DNA of 64,000 nucleotides from Nesterenkonia muleiensis (GCF_003600155.1 NZ_QWLD01000038.1:124001-188000); one strand, 5' to 3'; shown: positions 23,739-32,286, counted from the stretch's first letter. Numbers and translations are program-made. The notes: a model not told the origin generated them from the sequence alone.

Positions 23739-23775
23739 AACATTGCCCCCGACCCTGAAAGTCGGGGGCAATGTT
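23739..23775 (-). terminator. Terminator downstream of tRNA-His
   Basis: AACATTGCCCCCGAC (23739-23753) pairs perfectly with GTCGGGGGCAATGTT (23761-23775), a 15-bp stem with a 7-nt loop. Read on the minus strand it lies 5 nt beyond the tRNA 3' end and is followed by TTCTTTGC. Confidence 0.85.
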
Positions 23776-23780
23776 GCCTG

Positions 23781-23854
23781 GGTGAGCGACGGGGCTTGAA
23801 CCCGCGACCCTCGCGACCACAACGCGATGCTCTACCAGCTGAGCTACGCCCACC
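23781..23854 (-). tRNA. tRNA-His (anticodon GTG)
   Basis: The minus strand reads GTGGGCG acceptor arm, GTAGCTCAGCTGGTAGAGC D arm, an anticodon loop TTGTGGT with anticodon GTG, and the GGTTCAAGC T loop; CGCTCAC closes the acceptor stem. A G lies at position -1 (23854) opposite the discriminator C (23781), the histidine identity pair. CCA is not encoded. Its 3' end faces the accessory region. Confidence 0.95.
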
Positions 23855-23926
23855 ATGTGCTGACCGGCGCATGAGGCCTCAGAAAGCAACCAATACATCA
23901 TACACCCGAAGCGCCCCAGGGGCACA

Positions 23927-24508
23927 TCAGCGCAGCATCTGCTTCCGGTAGTGCTTCAGCTCCGCGATCGAGTCCAGGATGTCACCCATCGCCCGGTGGT
24001 TCCCGGTCTTCTTCGGTGCTGCGGCCAGCACCTCAGGGGACCAGCGCCGTGCCAGTTCTTTAAGCGTCGAGACATCGATGATGCGGTAGTGCAGGTGCTC
24101 GGTCAGCGCAGGCATCCCCAGGCGCAGGAACGCCTTGTCCGCATGCACCGAGTTCCCCGCCAGCGGGGCCACCCCGGCCTCCGGAACCCAGGCCTTCACA
24201 TACTCCAGGACCTTCTTCTCCGCGGACTCCAGGGCGATCCCGTCCTCCAGCTCAGCCAGCAGGCCGGAGGCGGTGTGCATCTCGCGCACCACCTTCTCCA
24301 TCCCGGCCAAAGCCTCCAGATCGGGCCGGATGACCGCGTCCACCCCGTCATCGAGCACGTTGAGATCAGCGTCGGTGACCACAGCGGCCACTTCGATCAG
24401 CACGTCCTGCTCCGGGTTCAGCCCGGTCATCTCACAGTCGATCCACACCATCCGGCCGGACCAATCGCCTCCGACCGCCGGGGAGTTCTGCGTCTTTGAT
24501 TCAGTCAC
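23927..24508 (-). CDS. orn: Oligoribonuclease
   Basis: DEDDh 3'-5' exoribonuclease that degrades 2-5 nt RNA oligomers (and pGpG where cyclic-di-GMP is used) to mononucleotides. The 193-aa protein has MVWIDCEMTGLNPEQDVLIEVAAVVTD (Exo I, Asp and Glu at about residues 24 and 26), ADKAFLRLGMP (Exo II region), and KTGNHRAMGDILDSIAELKHYR (Exo III with HRA..D). Its length and motifs are those of standard Orn, which is essential in many bacteria. It is divergent from the first mannosyltransferase gene and is followed by tRNA-His. Confidence 0.95.
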   Translation of the reverse strand: MTESKTQNSPAVGGDWSGRMVWIDCEMTGLNPEQDVLIEVAAVVTDADLNVLDDGVDAVIRPDLEALAGMEKVVREMHTASGLLAELEDGIALESAEKKVLEYVKAWVPEAGVAPLAGNSVHADKAFLRLGMPALTEHLHYRIIDVSTLKELARRWSPEVLAAAPKKTGNHRAMGDILDSIAELKHYRKQMLR

Positions 24509-24550
24509 GGACAGACACTCTACCCACCCCGGGCCGGGACCAACACTGAG

Positions 24551-24564
24551 TAGACTCTTTGCGG
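24551..24564 (+). promoter_or_regulatory. Candidate leaderless promoter -10 for the first mptB-like gene
   Basis: TAGACT (24551-24556) ends 7 nt before the GTG at 24564, with no Shine-Dalgarno sequence in the gap. Confidence 0.4.
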
Positions 24565-26066
24565 TGACCAGACAGACGCGCGCAGTGATCGGCTATGGTC
24601 TGGTCGGATCACTGCTGATCCTCACCGGATCCTTCGGCGTGGGCTGGCTGGTCGCCGACTCCCCGGTGGCCCGCTGGGCCCCCACCATCTGGCTCAGAAC
24701 CGAGCCTGCCGGCGTCGTCGTCTCCGTGATCGCCCTGAGTGCCGGCTGCTGGGTCCTCTTCCACGCCTGGCTGCGCCTGCGGACTGTCATGGAGCACGAC
24801 GGTGCCCCCGCATCCTTGCGCACCGCCACCAGTGCGGCACTGGTGTGGGCGGCACCCCAGCTGTTGGTGGTGCCGATCTTCTCCCGTGACGTCTTCGCCT
24901 ACCTCAATCAGGGCCGGCTGGTGCTGGCAGGGGAGAACCCCTACACCACGGGGGTCTCCACGCTGGAGAACTGGTTTCAGCTCGGCACCGATATCATCTG
25001 GGCCGAGGACGCCACCCCCTACGGGCCGCTGTTCCTCTGGATCGCCGCAGCAGTCATGCGGATCTCCGGAGACTCCGCCGAACTGGCGATCCTGCTCTTC
25101 CGGGTGGTCTGCGTGCTGGGCATGATGCTGATCCTGATCATGGTGCCGGTGCTGGCCCGCGTACTTGGCGCCGACCCGGCCGCTGCCCAGTGGGTGACCA
25201 CTGCCAACCCGCTGCTGATCATCAGCTTCGTCTCCAGCGCCCACAACGACGCGCTCATGGTCGGCTTCGCCCTGGCCGGCACCTGGTGCGCCATCCGCGC
25301 CGGTCAGACAGCCGGCAGCGCCCACTGGCTGCTGGGAGCAGCAGCTGTGGCCCTGATGGTGGCCTCCATCGGCACCAAGCTGATCACCCTGGTGATGCTG
25401 CCCTTCATCGCCCTGCTCTGGGCAGGGGCCGGCTCCAGTTGGCCGCGGACGTTCGGCTACTGGTTCCTCACCGCCGGGCTCTCCGGGGCTGCCCTGTTGG
25501 GCATCGGAGCTCTCGGCGGCTACGGGTTCGACTGGGTCACCGTGCTGGCCGGCGCGGGAACCGGCGCCACCTTCTGGGCGCCGCTGACCATCCTTGCCGC
25601 CCCGATCGCCGGTGCGCTGCTGGCCTTCGGGCACTCGCCGGATCCGGTCTTCGACGTGGTGAGTCTCATCGGCCGTCTGGCGGCGATCGCGGTGGTGCTG
25701 TACCTGATGTTCCGAGGTGGTGAGCACCGTGTCTTCCAACGAATGATGTGGGCCTTCGCCGCCGTCGTCGTGCTCTCTCCGCTGATCCAGCCCTGGTACC
25801 TGCTGTGGATCCTGCCGCTGTTCGCCGCCGCAGGGGCCATCACCGGCACAGCCCGCCGCTGGCCGCTGGCGCTGACTGCCGCGATCACCGGCTTCCTGCT
25901 GGCCCAGGGGGCGGCAGACCAGCTGTTCGTCCACCAGTTCCTCGACATCCAGGTGCAGATGACCGTGCTCTCGGCAGCGGTCTCGGCGGCCTGCGCTGCG
26001 GCGATCTGGTTCCTCGATCCCGGTGCCCGCTCGGTAGTGTTGAGAGGTGAGCCAGCTGCCGACTAA
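24564..26066 (+). CDS. MptB-like polyprenol-phosphomannose-dependent mannosyltransferase
   Basis: GT-C fold membrane glycosyltransferase that would use polyprenyl-phosphate mannose outside the membrane to extend a lipomannan-type chain by alpha-1,6 links. The 500-aa protein has about 12 helices. The MptA/B landmarks are present: PIFSRDVFAYLNQGRLVLAGENPYTTGVS (residues about 105-135, with the Asp of the first loop), WAEDATPYGPLFLW, and SSAHNDALMVGFALAGTW. The GTG at 24564 starts the family sequence; the frame open to 24135 overlaps orn. The next paralogue overlaps its end by 20 bp, so they form one operon. Confidence 0.85.
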   Translation: MTRQTRAVIGYGLVGSLLILTGSFGVGWLVADSPVARWAPTIWLRTEPAGVVVSVIALSAGCWVLFHAWLRLRTVMEHDGAPASLRTATSAALVWAAPQLLVVPIFSRDVFAYLNQGRLVLAGENPYTTGVSTLENWFQLGTDIIWAEDATPYGPLFLWIAAAVMRISGDSAELAILLFRVVCVLGMMLILIMVPVLARVLGADPAAAQWVTTANPLLIISFVSSAHNDALMVGFALAGTWCAIRAGQTAGSAHWLLGAAAVALMVASIGTKLITLVMLPFIALLWAGAGSSWPRTFGYWFLTAGLSGAALLGIGALGGYGFDWVTVLAGAGTGATFWAPLTILAAPIAGALLAFGHSPDPVFDVVSLIGRLAAIAVVLYLMFRGGEHRVFQRMMWAFAAVVVLSPLIQPWYLLWILPLFAAAGAITGTARRWPLALTAAITGFLLAQGAADQLFVHQFLDIQVQMTVLSAAVSAACAAAIWFLDPGARSVVLRGEPAAD

Positions 26067-27699
26067 CCCCGTTTCGCGCGCCGCCGACACCGCCCGCGAA
26101 ACTCTGGGCAGGTTCGGCGGCACCTCCTGGCTGATCGGCGGCTCTGAGGGTGAGGTCTCCCACACCCTCCGCCAGGGACTGCTGGCCTCGCTGCTGATCA
26201 TGGTCGGCTCCTGGGGTGTGGGCTGGATGGTCATGGTGCCCGGCTCGTGGATGCCGCTGCACAACGCGCTGCTGCCGCTGCGCACCACCGCTGCCGGGGT
26301 CATCACCTGTGCGGTGCTGCTGGTGGTCGGGGCGCTGCTGATGCTGCGGTCTTGGCTGAGGCTCTCTCAGCGCATCACCTCCTGGGACGCCCCGGCCGCC
26401 CTGCCCACCATGCGCAAGGCCGTGCTGCTCTGGGGCGCACCGCTGCTGGCCTGCTTCCCGATCTTCTCCAGGGACGTGTTCTCCTATCTGGCCCAGGGTG
26501 GTTTGCTCGCCGCGGGTCAGAACCCATATGAGGCCGGGGTCTCGGAGCTGCCCGGATGGTTCACCGTCGGCGCTGATGATCTCTGGGCCGAATCCCCCTC
26601 GCCCTACGGGCCGCTGTTCCTGCTGATGGCCCAGGGCATCTGGCAGCTCACCGGAGGGGTGCCGGAGTTCTCCGTGCTGCTGTTCCGGCTGTTGGCGGTC
26701 TTCGGCGTGGTGCTTATGCTGCTGGTCATTCCGATGCTGGCCAGAGCCTTCGGCTCCCAGCCGGCCTGGGCGCTCTGGCTGTGCCTGCTCAACCCGGTGA
26801 GCCTGATCGTGTTCCTGCCCGCAGCCCATAACGACGCCCTCATGATGGGCCTGATGCTGGCCGGCATCTGGTATGCGCTGCGCCGCCGCCGGCTGCTCGC
26901 GGTGCTGCTGCTGATCACCGCAGTGGCGATCAAGCCCATCGCCATGGTCGTGCTGCCCTTCGCAGTGCTGCTGACTCTGGAGCACACCGGCAGCTACCTG
27001 CACAGGATCCGCGAATGGGTTTTCGCCGGGGCGCTGGCGGTGGTGCTGCTCTTCGGTGGCGGCTGGCTGCTGGGTATCGGGATCGGCTGGTTCACCACCG
27101 CCCTGGGCGCCGGTGCCGCTGTGCTTCAGGGGGCACCGGTAGGGCTGCTGGGACTGGGCATCGGCTGGGCCTCGGAGCTTCTGGGCGGGGCGGACCATCA
27201 ACAGGTGGCTGGATGGGTCTACGCCGCAGCCAGGCTGCTCTCGGCTGCGGTGCTCACCGTGCTGCTGCTGCATCCGCGGCTGGGCAATCCGGTGCTGTGG
27301 GCCGCCTATGGGCTCACTGCGGTGGTCCTGGCCTCCTCGGTGATCCAACCCTGGTATGTGCTGTGGCTGCTGCCGCTGTATGCGGTGGTCCACGTCTACC
27401 GGGGCAGGGTGCTGATGCTGGTGACCCTGCTGATCACCGTGATGACGCTGTTGGCCATGGTGGGACAGCTCTCGGTGGCCCAGTGGCTGGACACCTTCGT
27501 GGTCCAGGGAGTCGCGCTGACCGTGGCGGCAGGCTACCTGCTCTACATCATCTTCATCGACCCCAACACCACCAGTCTGTTCCGGCTGCGCGAACCCTCC
27601 CACCGGTGGAACGCCGCCGAGGGGTGGAAAGGGCTGCGCCAGCTCTCCGCTCCGGAGGCCTCCTGGGCCTCCGCCGACATCTACCGGAGGAGCCGATGA
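26047..27699 (+). CDS. MptB-like polyprenol-phosphomannose-dependent mannosyltransferase, second copy
   Basis: Paralogue of the preceding gene, 550 aa with about 12-13 helices. The same sites appear: PIFSRDVFSYLAQGGLLAAGQNPYEAGVS, WAESPSPYGPLFLL and PAAHNDALMMGLMLAGIWYALRRRR. It differs by a longer soluble N-terminus (about 40 residues) and a C-terminal cytoplasmic tail (PNTTSLFRLREPSHRW onward). The GTG at 26047 has TAGTGT ending exactly 6 nt upstream, inside the previous gene, so an internal leaderless promoter is possible beside operon transcription. Tandem copies suggest successive or branch-specific mannosylation steps. Confidence 0.85.
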   Translation: MSQLPTNPVSRAADTARETLGRFGGTSWLIGGSEGEVSHTLRQGLLASLLIMVGSWGVGWMVMVPGSWMPLHNALLPLRTTAAGVITCAVLLVVGALLMLRSWLRLSQRITSWDAPAALPTMRKAVLLWGAPLLACFPIFSRDVFSYLAQGGLLAAGQNPYEAGVSELPGWFTVGADDLWAESPSPYGPLFLLMAQGIWQLTGGVPEFSVLLFRLLAVFGVVLMLLVIPMLARAFGSQPAWALWLCLLNPVSLIVFLPAAHNDALMMGLMLAGIWYALRRRRLLAVLLLITAVAIKPIAMVVLPFAVLLTLEHTGSYLHRIREWVFAGALAVVLLFGGGWLLGIGIGWFTTALGAGAAVLQGAPVGLLGLGIGWASELLGGADHQQVAGWVYAAARLLSAAVLTVLLLHPRLGNPVLWAAYGLTAVVLASSVIQPWYVLWLLPLYAVVHVYRGRVLMLVTLLITVMTLLAMVGQLSVAQWLDTFVVQGVALTVAAGYLLYIIFIDPNTTSLFRLREPSHRWNAAEGWKGLRQLSAPEASWASADIYRRSR

Positions 27700-29024
27700 G
27701 CAGTCCCCAGACACCGGCAGCGGTGCCCCGGAGGCCTTCCGCCAGGCTGATCAGCGTGCTGCTGGCGGCCACCGTGCTGGGAGCGCTGCTCTCGGTGCTG
27801 GCGGTGCAGTGGTGCCGGGTCAACGGGTGGGCGGACCCGGACCAGCATCTGGCGATGTGCTACTCCGACTTCTCCCTGCTCTTCGCCGAGCGCGGACTGG
27901 CAGACGGGGCCTTCCCGTTCGTCGACGATGTGCCCCAGGACCAGATCATGGAGTATCCGGTGCTGATCGGTCTGGTGGCCGGGGCGATCGCCGCCCTCAT
28001 CCCGGGACAAGGCGTGACCCCGGAGCGGACCCTCGCCTTCTACGACCTCAACCACATCGCGGTGATCCTCTGCTGGATCGGGCTGGTCATGGTGACCGCC
28101 TTCTCGCTGAGCCCGGAACGCCGCCGCCACGCTCTGCTGGTGGCCCTGGCCCCGGGCATCATCCTGACCGTCTCCATCAACTGGGATATGTGGGCGGTGC
28201 TGCTGGGGGCCGCCGCCCTGCTGGCCTGGGGGCGCAGGATGCCGGTGTGCGCCGGGGTGCTGATCGGGCTGGGCACGGCCATGAAGCTTTACCCGCTGCT
28301 GTTTCTCGGCGCGATCATCGTGCTCTGCCTGCGCACTGCCCAGTGGCGGCCCCTGATCACCGTGATCGGCTCTGCGGTGGCGGGTTGGGTGGCGGTGAAC
28401 CTGCCGTTCATGCTCACCCAGCCGCAGCAGTGGCTGACCTTCTACGAGTTCTCCTCCGCCCGGGAACCTGGGTTCTCCTCTATGTGGCTGGCCTTGGCGC
28501 CCACCGGCTGGTCAGGGGAGACCTTCTCCCTGCTCTCCAACGGGATCTTCCTGCTCTGCTGCCTGGGCATCGCCTGGCTGGGCCTGGCCGCACCCCGGCG
28601 GCCCACCACCGCGCAGCTGTGCCTGCTGATCGTGGGATGCTTCGTGCTGCTGGGCAAGGTCTACTCCCCGCAGTTCGTCATCTGGCTCATTCCGCTGGTG
28701 GTGCTGGCGGTACCCAGGGTGCGTGTATTCTTCATCTGGCAGGCCGCGGAGGTCTTCCACTGGGCCAGTGTGTGGCTGATCAGCGCCAAGATCACCTCCG
28801 AGGGCACCATCGGGGCCGGACACTACCTCTTTGAGATGCTCTACGGGCTGGGCATCGCCGCCCATATGGGCACCCTGATCTGGATTCTCGCTCTGGTGGT
28901 CAAAGACATCCTGCACCCGGAGAGCCCGGCGCAGGACCCGCTGGCCGGCCCGGTGGCCGAGCACGACGACGCCCTGACGCTCTCCGGTTTGCCGACAGCC
29001 GGGAGGAGGGCCGCCGATGCTTGA
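27696..29024 (+). CDS. GT87-type (DUF2029) membrane glycosyltransferase
   Basis: Predicted polyprenyl-phosphomannose-dependent mannosyltransferase of the GT87 family, 442 aa with about 10 helices. Typical features are the first periplasmic loop with CRVNGWADPDQHLAMCYSDFSLLFAERGLADGAFPFVDD, EYPVLIGL, the SINWDMWAVLLGAAALLAW segment with catalytic-type Asp, and GTAMKLYPLLFL. The ATG overlaps the previous stop (ATGA) with GGAGG upstream, so translation is coupled. The region upstream in the same frame belongs to the previous gene in another frame. Together with the two MptB-like proteins it forms a cell-envelope mannan module. Confidence 0.82.
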   Translation: MSSPQTPAAVPRRPSARLISVLLAATVLGALLSVLAVQWCRVNGWADPDQHLAMCYSDFSLLFAERGLADGAFPFVDDVPQDQIMEYPVLIGLVAGAIAALIPGQGVTPERTLAFYDLNHIAVILCWIGLVMVTAFSLSPERRRHALLVALAPGIILTVSINWDMWAVLLGAAALLAWGRRMPVCAGVLIGLGTAMKLYPLLFLGAIIVLCLRTAQWRPLITVIGSAVAGWVAVNLPFMLTQPQQWLTFYEFSSAREPGFSSMWLALAPTGWSGETFSLLSNGIFLLCCLGIAWLGLAAPRRPTTAQLCLLIVGCFVLLGKVYSPQFVIWLIPLVVLAVPRVRVFFIWQAAEVFHWASVWLISAKITSEGTIGAGHYLFEMLYGLGIAAHMGTLIWILALVVKDILHPESPAQDPLAGPVAEHDDALTLSGLPTAGRRAADA

Positions 29025-29994
29025 AATGCTCGTGGTGGTGGCGCCGCTGTTCGTCATCGTGGTGCTGGGCTTCGCCGCCGGCTTCGCTGATCGTTTCCGC
29101 AAGGGCACCGGCCACCTCAACGGCTTCGTGTTCTACTTCGCGCTGCCGGCGTTCCTGTTCTCCGCGATGACGTCCGCACCGCCGGTGCAGTCCCTGCCGT
29201 GGTCGATGCCGGTGATCGTCCTGGTGGTGACACTGACGCTCTCGGTGGCCCTCTACTACCTGTGCCGGGTGCTCGGCGGTAGTGTGCGGGAAGGGGCCGC
29301 CCCCACCTCACTGGCCGGGACATTCGGAAATGTGGGCTATTTCGGCATCCCCATCTCGATCGGTGTGATCGGTCCCGAGGCGGGACTGACCGCCGGACTG
29401 GTGCACATGGTGCACAACATCGCCTTCATGAACGGCTACCCGCTGGTGCGGACCATCGTGCAGATCCGCGCCGCCGGGGGAGGTACGCAGGGTGCCGGCC
29501 AGCTGTGGAGCCAGCAGGTCTGGCCCATGCTGCGCCGAGGAGTGCTGATGAACCCCATGTTCACTGCGATCGGCGCGGCCCTGATCGTGGTCATCTGGGA
29601 GGTTCCGCTGCCCGAGGTGGTGGTGGAGCCGGTCTCGCTGATGGGTGCCACCGCAGTGCCGTTGGCCCTGTTCTGCGTAGGGCTCGCCCTCCATCCCGCG
29701 CTGGAGGGGGTGCGCAGCGGAGGAGTGGGGCTGACCCCCATCGTGCTGGGAACGGTCACGAAGCTGCTGCTGCTTCCGGTGCTGACCTGGGCGGCGGTGC
29801 TGCCGTTCTACGATCAGCTCGGACCGGTCTGGGCGGGTACACTCGTCATTCTGGCGGCGACGCCCTCTTCGACCACGGTGTTCCTCTTCAGCTCGGAGTA
29901 CGACCGGGACGGCCGGCTGGCGGCCGCCATCCTGGTGGCCAGCACAGCAGTGTCCCTGGTGACCCTCCCGCTGGTGGCAGAGTTCCTGCTCTGA
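29017..29994 (+). CDS. AEC family (auxin efflux carrier-like) transporter
   Basis: Membrane permease of the AEC family, 325 aa with about 10 helices in two five-helix halves. Landmarks are the opening VVAPLFVIVVLGFAAGFADRF, TFGNVGYFGIPISIGVIGPEAG (residues about 103-125) and the final AATPSSTTVFLFSSEYDRDGRLAAAILVASTAVSLVTLPL, where NAxP/P-SS elements usually lie. Bacterial members export or import carboxylates such as malate; the substrate here is unknown. It overlaps the GT87 gene by 8 bp and has GGGAGGAGG upstream, so it is the last gene of that operon. Confidence 0.85.
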   Translation: MLEMLVVVAPLFVIVVLGFAAGFADRFRKGTGHLNGFVFYFALPAFLFSAMTSAPPVQSLPWSMPVIVLVVTLTLSVALYYLCRVLGGSVREGAAPTSLAGTFGNVGYFGIPISIGVIGPEAGLTAGLVHMVHNIAFMNGYPLVRTIVQIRAAGGGTQGAGQLWSQQVWPMLRRGVLMNPMFTAIGAALIVVIWEVPLPEVVVEPVSLMGATAVPLALFCVGLALHPALEGVRSGGVGLTPIVLGTVTKLLLLPVLTWAAVLPFYDQLGPVWAGTLVILAATPSSTTVFLFSSEYDRDGRLAAAILVASTAVSLVTLPLVAEFLL

Positions 29995-30053
29995 TCCCAT
30001 GGGCGGAAGTGGGCTGTTGGCCCACTGCCACGATCGAGAAACCGGAGGTAGGC

Positions 30054-30998
30054 ATGCGTACTGAACAGCAGGCGCTGAAGATATCCTTAGTGGCCATCCT
30101 GATCTTCGCCGTCCTCGGGATCAGCTTCGGCCTGGTCTCCGGGTCCTCCGCGATCATCTTCGACGGTGTGTTCTCCTTGGTCGATGCCGTGATGTCGGTG
30201 GTATCGATTGTGGTCTCCAGCCTCATCGTCCGTTCCACCAGCAACGGCATCTCCAGGCGCCTGCAGCGCCGTTTCACCATGGGGTTCTGGCACTTCGAAC
30301 CCATTATCCTGGCGGTCAACGCCTTGCTGATGATGTCGGTGGGGGCCTATGCCCTGGTGCAGTCGGTGCTTGCCCTGCTCAGCGGGGGACGGGAGATCGA
30401 GTTCGGCCCGGCCATCATCTACGCGGTCATCATCCTGGTGCTGACCCTCACGGTCACCGCCTGGGAGTACCGTGCCAATAAGCGGATCAGGTCAGCACTG
30501 GTGGACATGGACATCAAAGGCTGGATCATGGCCGCAGGTGTGACCTCCGCGCTGCTGATCGCATTCGTCATCGGATTCTTCCTCGACGGCACACCCCTGG
30601 AGTGGCTCAGGCCCTATGTGGACCCGGCGGTCCTGGCCGTGGTGGCCCTGGCGCTGATACCGGTGCCGCTGTCCATCCTGCGCAAAGCTGTCGCCGAACT
30701 GGCGCTGGTCACCCCGGAGCCGCTGCTGCGTGAAGCCGAAGAGGTCGCCGCACGGGTCGGGGAGAGCCAGGGCTTCACCGACTTCCGGATCTACGCCGCC
30801 CAGCTCGGACGGGCCAAACAGATCGAGATCATCTTTCAGGTTCCCGCCTCCATGCCGCCGAAGCCGCTGCAGCAGTGGGACGCGATCCGCGCCGGCATCC
30901 AACGTGAGCTGGGCCAGGACGATCCCAACCACTGGATCACTGTCATCTACACCACCAAAGAGCTGCCTGAGGGCGATATCGCGGTGCGCACCACATAA
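30054..30998 (+). CDS. Cation diffusion facilitator (CDF) family transporter
   Basis: Predicted divalent metal/proton antiporter in the cytoplasmic membrane, 314 aa. Six helices span about residues 8-205, with SSAIIFDGVFSLVDAVMSVVSI carrying the metal-site Asp residues of helix 2 (FDGVFSLVD) and ALVDMDIKGWIMAAGV in helix 5 in place of the common HxxxD. A cytoplasmic C-terminal domain (VTPEPLLREAEEVAARVGESQGFTDFRIYAAQLGRAKQIEI) completes it. GGAGGTAGGC sets the ATG at 30054. The usual HxxxD of helix 5 reads DxxxW here, so the metal may not be zinc. Confidence 0.82.
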   Translation: MRTEQQALKISLVAILIFAVLGISFGLVSGSSAIIFDGVFSLVDAVMSVVSIVVSSLIVRSTSNGISRRLQRRFTMGFWHFEPIILAVNALLMMSVGAYALVQSVLALLSGGREIEFGPAIIYAVIILVLTLTVTAWEYRANKRIRSALVDMDIKGWIMAAGVTSALLIAFVIGFFLDGTPLEWLRPYVDPAVLAVVALALIPVPLSILRKAVAELALVTPEPLLREAEEVAARVGESQGFTDFRIYAAQLGRAKQIEIIFQVPASMPPKPLQQWDAIRAGIQRELGQDDPNHWITVIYTTKELPEGDIAVRTT

Positions 30999-31032
30999 AT
31001 CGAACCGCCAATAGCTCCTCTGGAGCCGGTCA

Positions 31033-31048
31033 TTGAGGGTTGCCTCAA
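31033..31048. promoter_or_regulatory. Palindrome upstream of the iron-transporter promoter
   Basis: TTGAGG (31033-31038), GTTG, CCTCAA (31043-31048): a perfect 6-bp inverted repeat about 35 bp upstream of the -10-like TATAGT at 31083-31088. The spacing does not match the IdeR/DtxR box, so the binding protein is unknown. Confidence 0.4.
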
Positions 31049-31082
31049 GCATGCTGCACAATTAGCGCACAAGTGCATGATG

Positions 31083-31114
31083 TATAGTGTTCAGCTGGGT
31101 CTCGTCCGAGACCC
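31083..31114 (+). promoter_or_regulatory. Promoter -10 and downstream palindrome of the iron ABC operon
   Basis: TATAGT (31083-31088) is a good -10 element. GGGTCTCG (31097-31104) and CGAGACCC (31107-31114) form a perfect 8-bp inverted repeat starting just after the expected transcript start. It could be a repressor site or a hairpin at the mRNA 5' end. Confidence 0.5.
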
Positions 31115-31164
31115 GAATCGCGCACCCAGGGTCATAACACCGTCCCTTGGAAAGGAACTCTGAG

Positions 31165-32223
31165 ATGTCCCGTACCTCCCGAGCGGCGTTGGCCGCGACT
31201 GCCGCAGCGGCGCTGCTGATCACCGCCTGCGGCAATGATGACAACGGCACCACCAACGGCGGTGACGACGGGGTCGATGACGCCGGTGCTGAGAGCATCG
31301 TCCTCTACTCAGGCCGCAACGAAGAGCTCATCCAACCGTTGATCGACCAGTTCGAGGAGGAGAGCGGCCTTGAGGTGGAGGTCCGCTACGGCGACACCGC
31401 CGAACTTGCCGCCCAGATCCTCGAAGAGGGGGAGAACACCCCCGCTGACGTCTTCCTCGCTCAAGACGCAGGGGCGCTCGGGGCGATCGCCCAGGGCGGG
31501 CTCTTCGCAGACCTCGACCAGGGGATCCTGGACCGGGTGCCGGAGATCTACCGGGACAACGGTGACGGATGGGTCGGACTCTCCGGACGCCTGCGCACGC
31601 TGATCTACAACACCGAGCTGGTCGAGGAGTCCGAGCTGCCGGACTCCGTCGAAGAGCTCACGGAGCCGGAGTATGAAGGCCGGGTGGGCGTTGCCCCGAC
31701 CAATGCCTCCTTCCAGGCCTTTGTCACCGCCTTCCGCGTCGCAGAGGGGGAGGACGCCGCCGAGCAGTGGCTGCAGGACATGGTGGACAACGATCCGCAG
31801 TACCGCGAGCGCAACGGTCCGATGGTCTCCGATGTGCTCGACGGGTCCCTGGAGATGGGCCTGGTCAACCACTACTACCTCTACGCGCAGGCTGCCGAGC
31901 GCGGTGTGGAGCCGGAGGAGCTGCCGGCTGCCAACCATCTCTTCGGTGAGGGCGATCTGGGTGCGCTGATGAATGTCACCGGTGCCGGTGTCTTCGACGC
32001 CGAGAACACTGCAGCGCTAGACCTGGTGGAGTACTTCCTCTCGGATCAGGGTCAGGAGTACTTCGTGGAGGAGACGGCAGAGTACGCGATGGTCGAGGGC
32101 TTCGACGCCCCCGGCGGACTGCCCGCGCTCGAGGACCTCGACGTGCCCGATATCGACCTCAACCAGCTCGATGACCTGGAGACGACCATCGAGATGATCA
32201 CCCAGGCAGGGATGGCGGGCTAG
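31165..32223 (+). CDS. Fe(III) ABC transporter substrate-binding lipoprotein (FbpA/AfuA-like)
   Basis: Extracytoplasmic ferric-ion-binding lipoprotein that delivers iron to the adjacent permease. The 352-aa protein starts with a lipoprotein signal ending at LLITAC (Cys 22). An acidic linker is followed by the class 1 binding fold: IVLYSGRNEELIQPLIDQFEEESGLEVEVRYGDTAELAAQI. The paired tyrosines LVNHYYLYA (about residues 237-238) match those that bind Fe(III) in FbpA. AAAGGA upstream of the ATG is the ribosome site. It leads a three-gene operon with permease and ATPase. Confidence 0.9.
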   Translation: MSRTSRAALAATAAAALLITACGNDDNGTTNGGDDGVDDAGAESIVLYSGRNEELIQPLIDQFEEESGLEVEVRYGDTAELAAQILEEGENTPADVFLAQDAGALGAIAQGGLFADLDQGILDRVPEIYRDNGDGWVGLSGRLRTLIYNTELVEESELPDSVEELTEPEYEGRVGVAPTNASFQAFVTAFRVAEGEDAAEQWLQDMVDNDPQYRERNGPMVSDVLDGSLEMGLVNHYYLYAQAAERGVEPEELPAANHLFGEGDLGALMNVTGAGVFDAENTAALDLVEYFLSDQGQEYFVEETAEYAMVEGFDAPGGLPALEDLDVPDIDLNQLDDLETTIEMITQAGMAG

Positions 32224-32247
32224 CCGATCACTCAGACTGTCACCGAT

Positions 32248-32285
32248 CCTCGGGGGGCCGCCGGCGCAGCCGCGGCCCCCCGAGG
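32248..32285 (+). promoter_or_regulatory. Strong hairpin between binding-protein and permease genes
   Basis: A 14-bp perfect stem pairs CCTCGGGGGGCCGC (32248-32261) with GCGGCCCCCCGAGG (32272-32285) around a 10-nt loop. No U-tract follows. It lies 24 nt after the lipoprotein stop and buries the only GAGG before the GTG at 32287. It probably stabilises the upstream message and lowers permease translation. Confidence 0.7.
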
Positions 32286-32286
32286 T

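Noticed and set aside
24609-27714. Very long minus-strand open frames (565 and 609 codons) opposite the mannosyltransferase genes
   Set aside because: They are rich in Gln, His, Gly and Arg, lack any domain, and mirror high-GC codon bias of the real plus-strand membrane proteins.
31033-31048. IdeR/DtxR box upstream of the iron importer
   Set aside because: The AGG and CCT half-sites are separated by 4 bp; the IdeR consensus needs about 9 bp between them.
32248-32285. Rho-independent terminator after the iron-binding lipoprotein gene
   Set aside because: The stem is strong but no U-tract follows and the permease starts immediately, so a gating or stabilising role is more likely.
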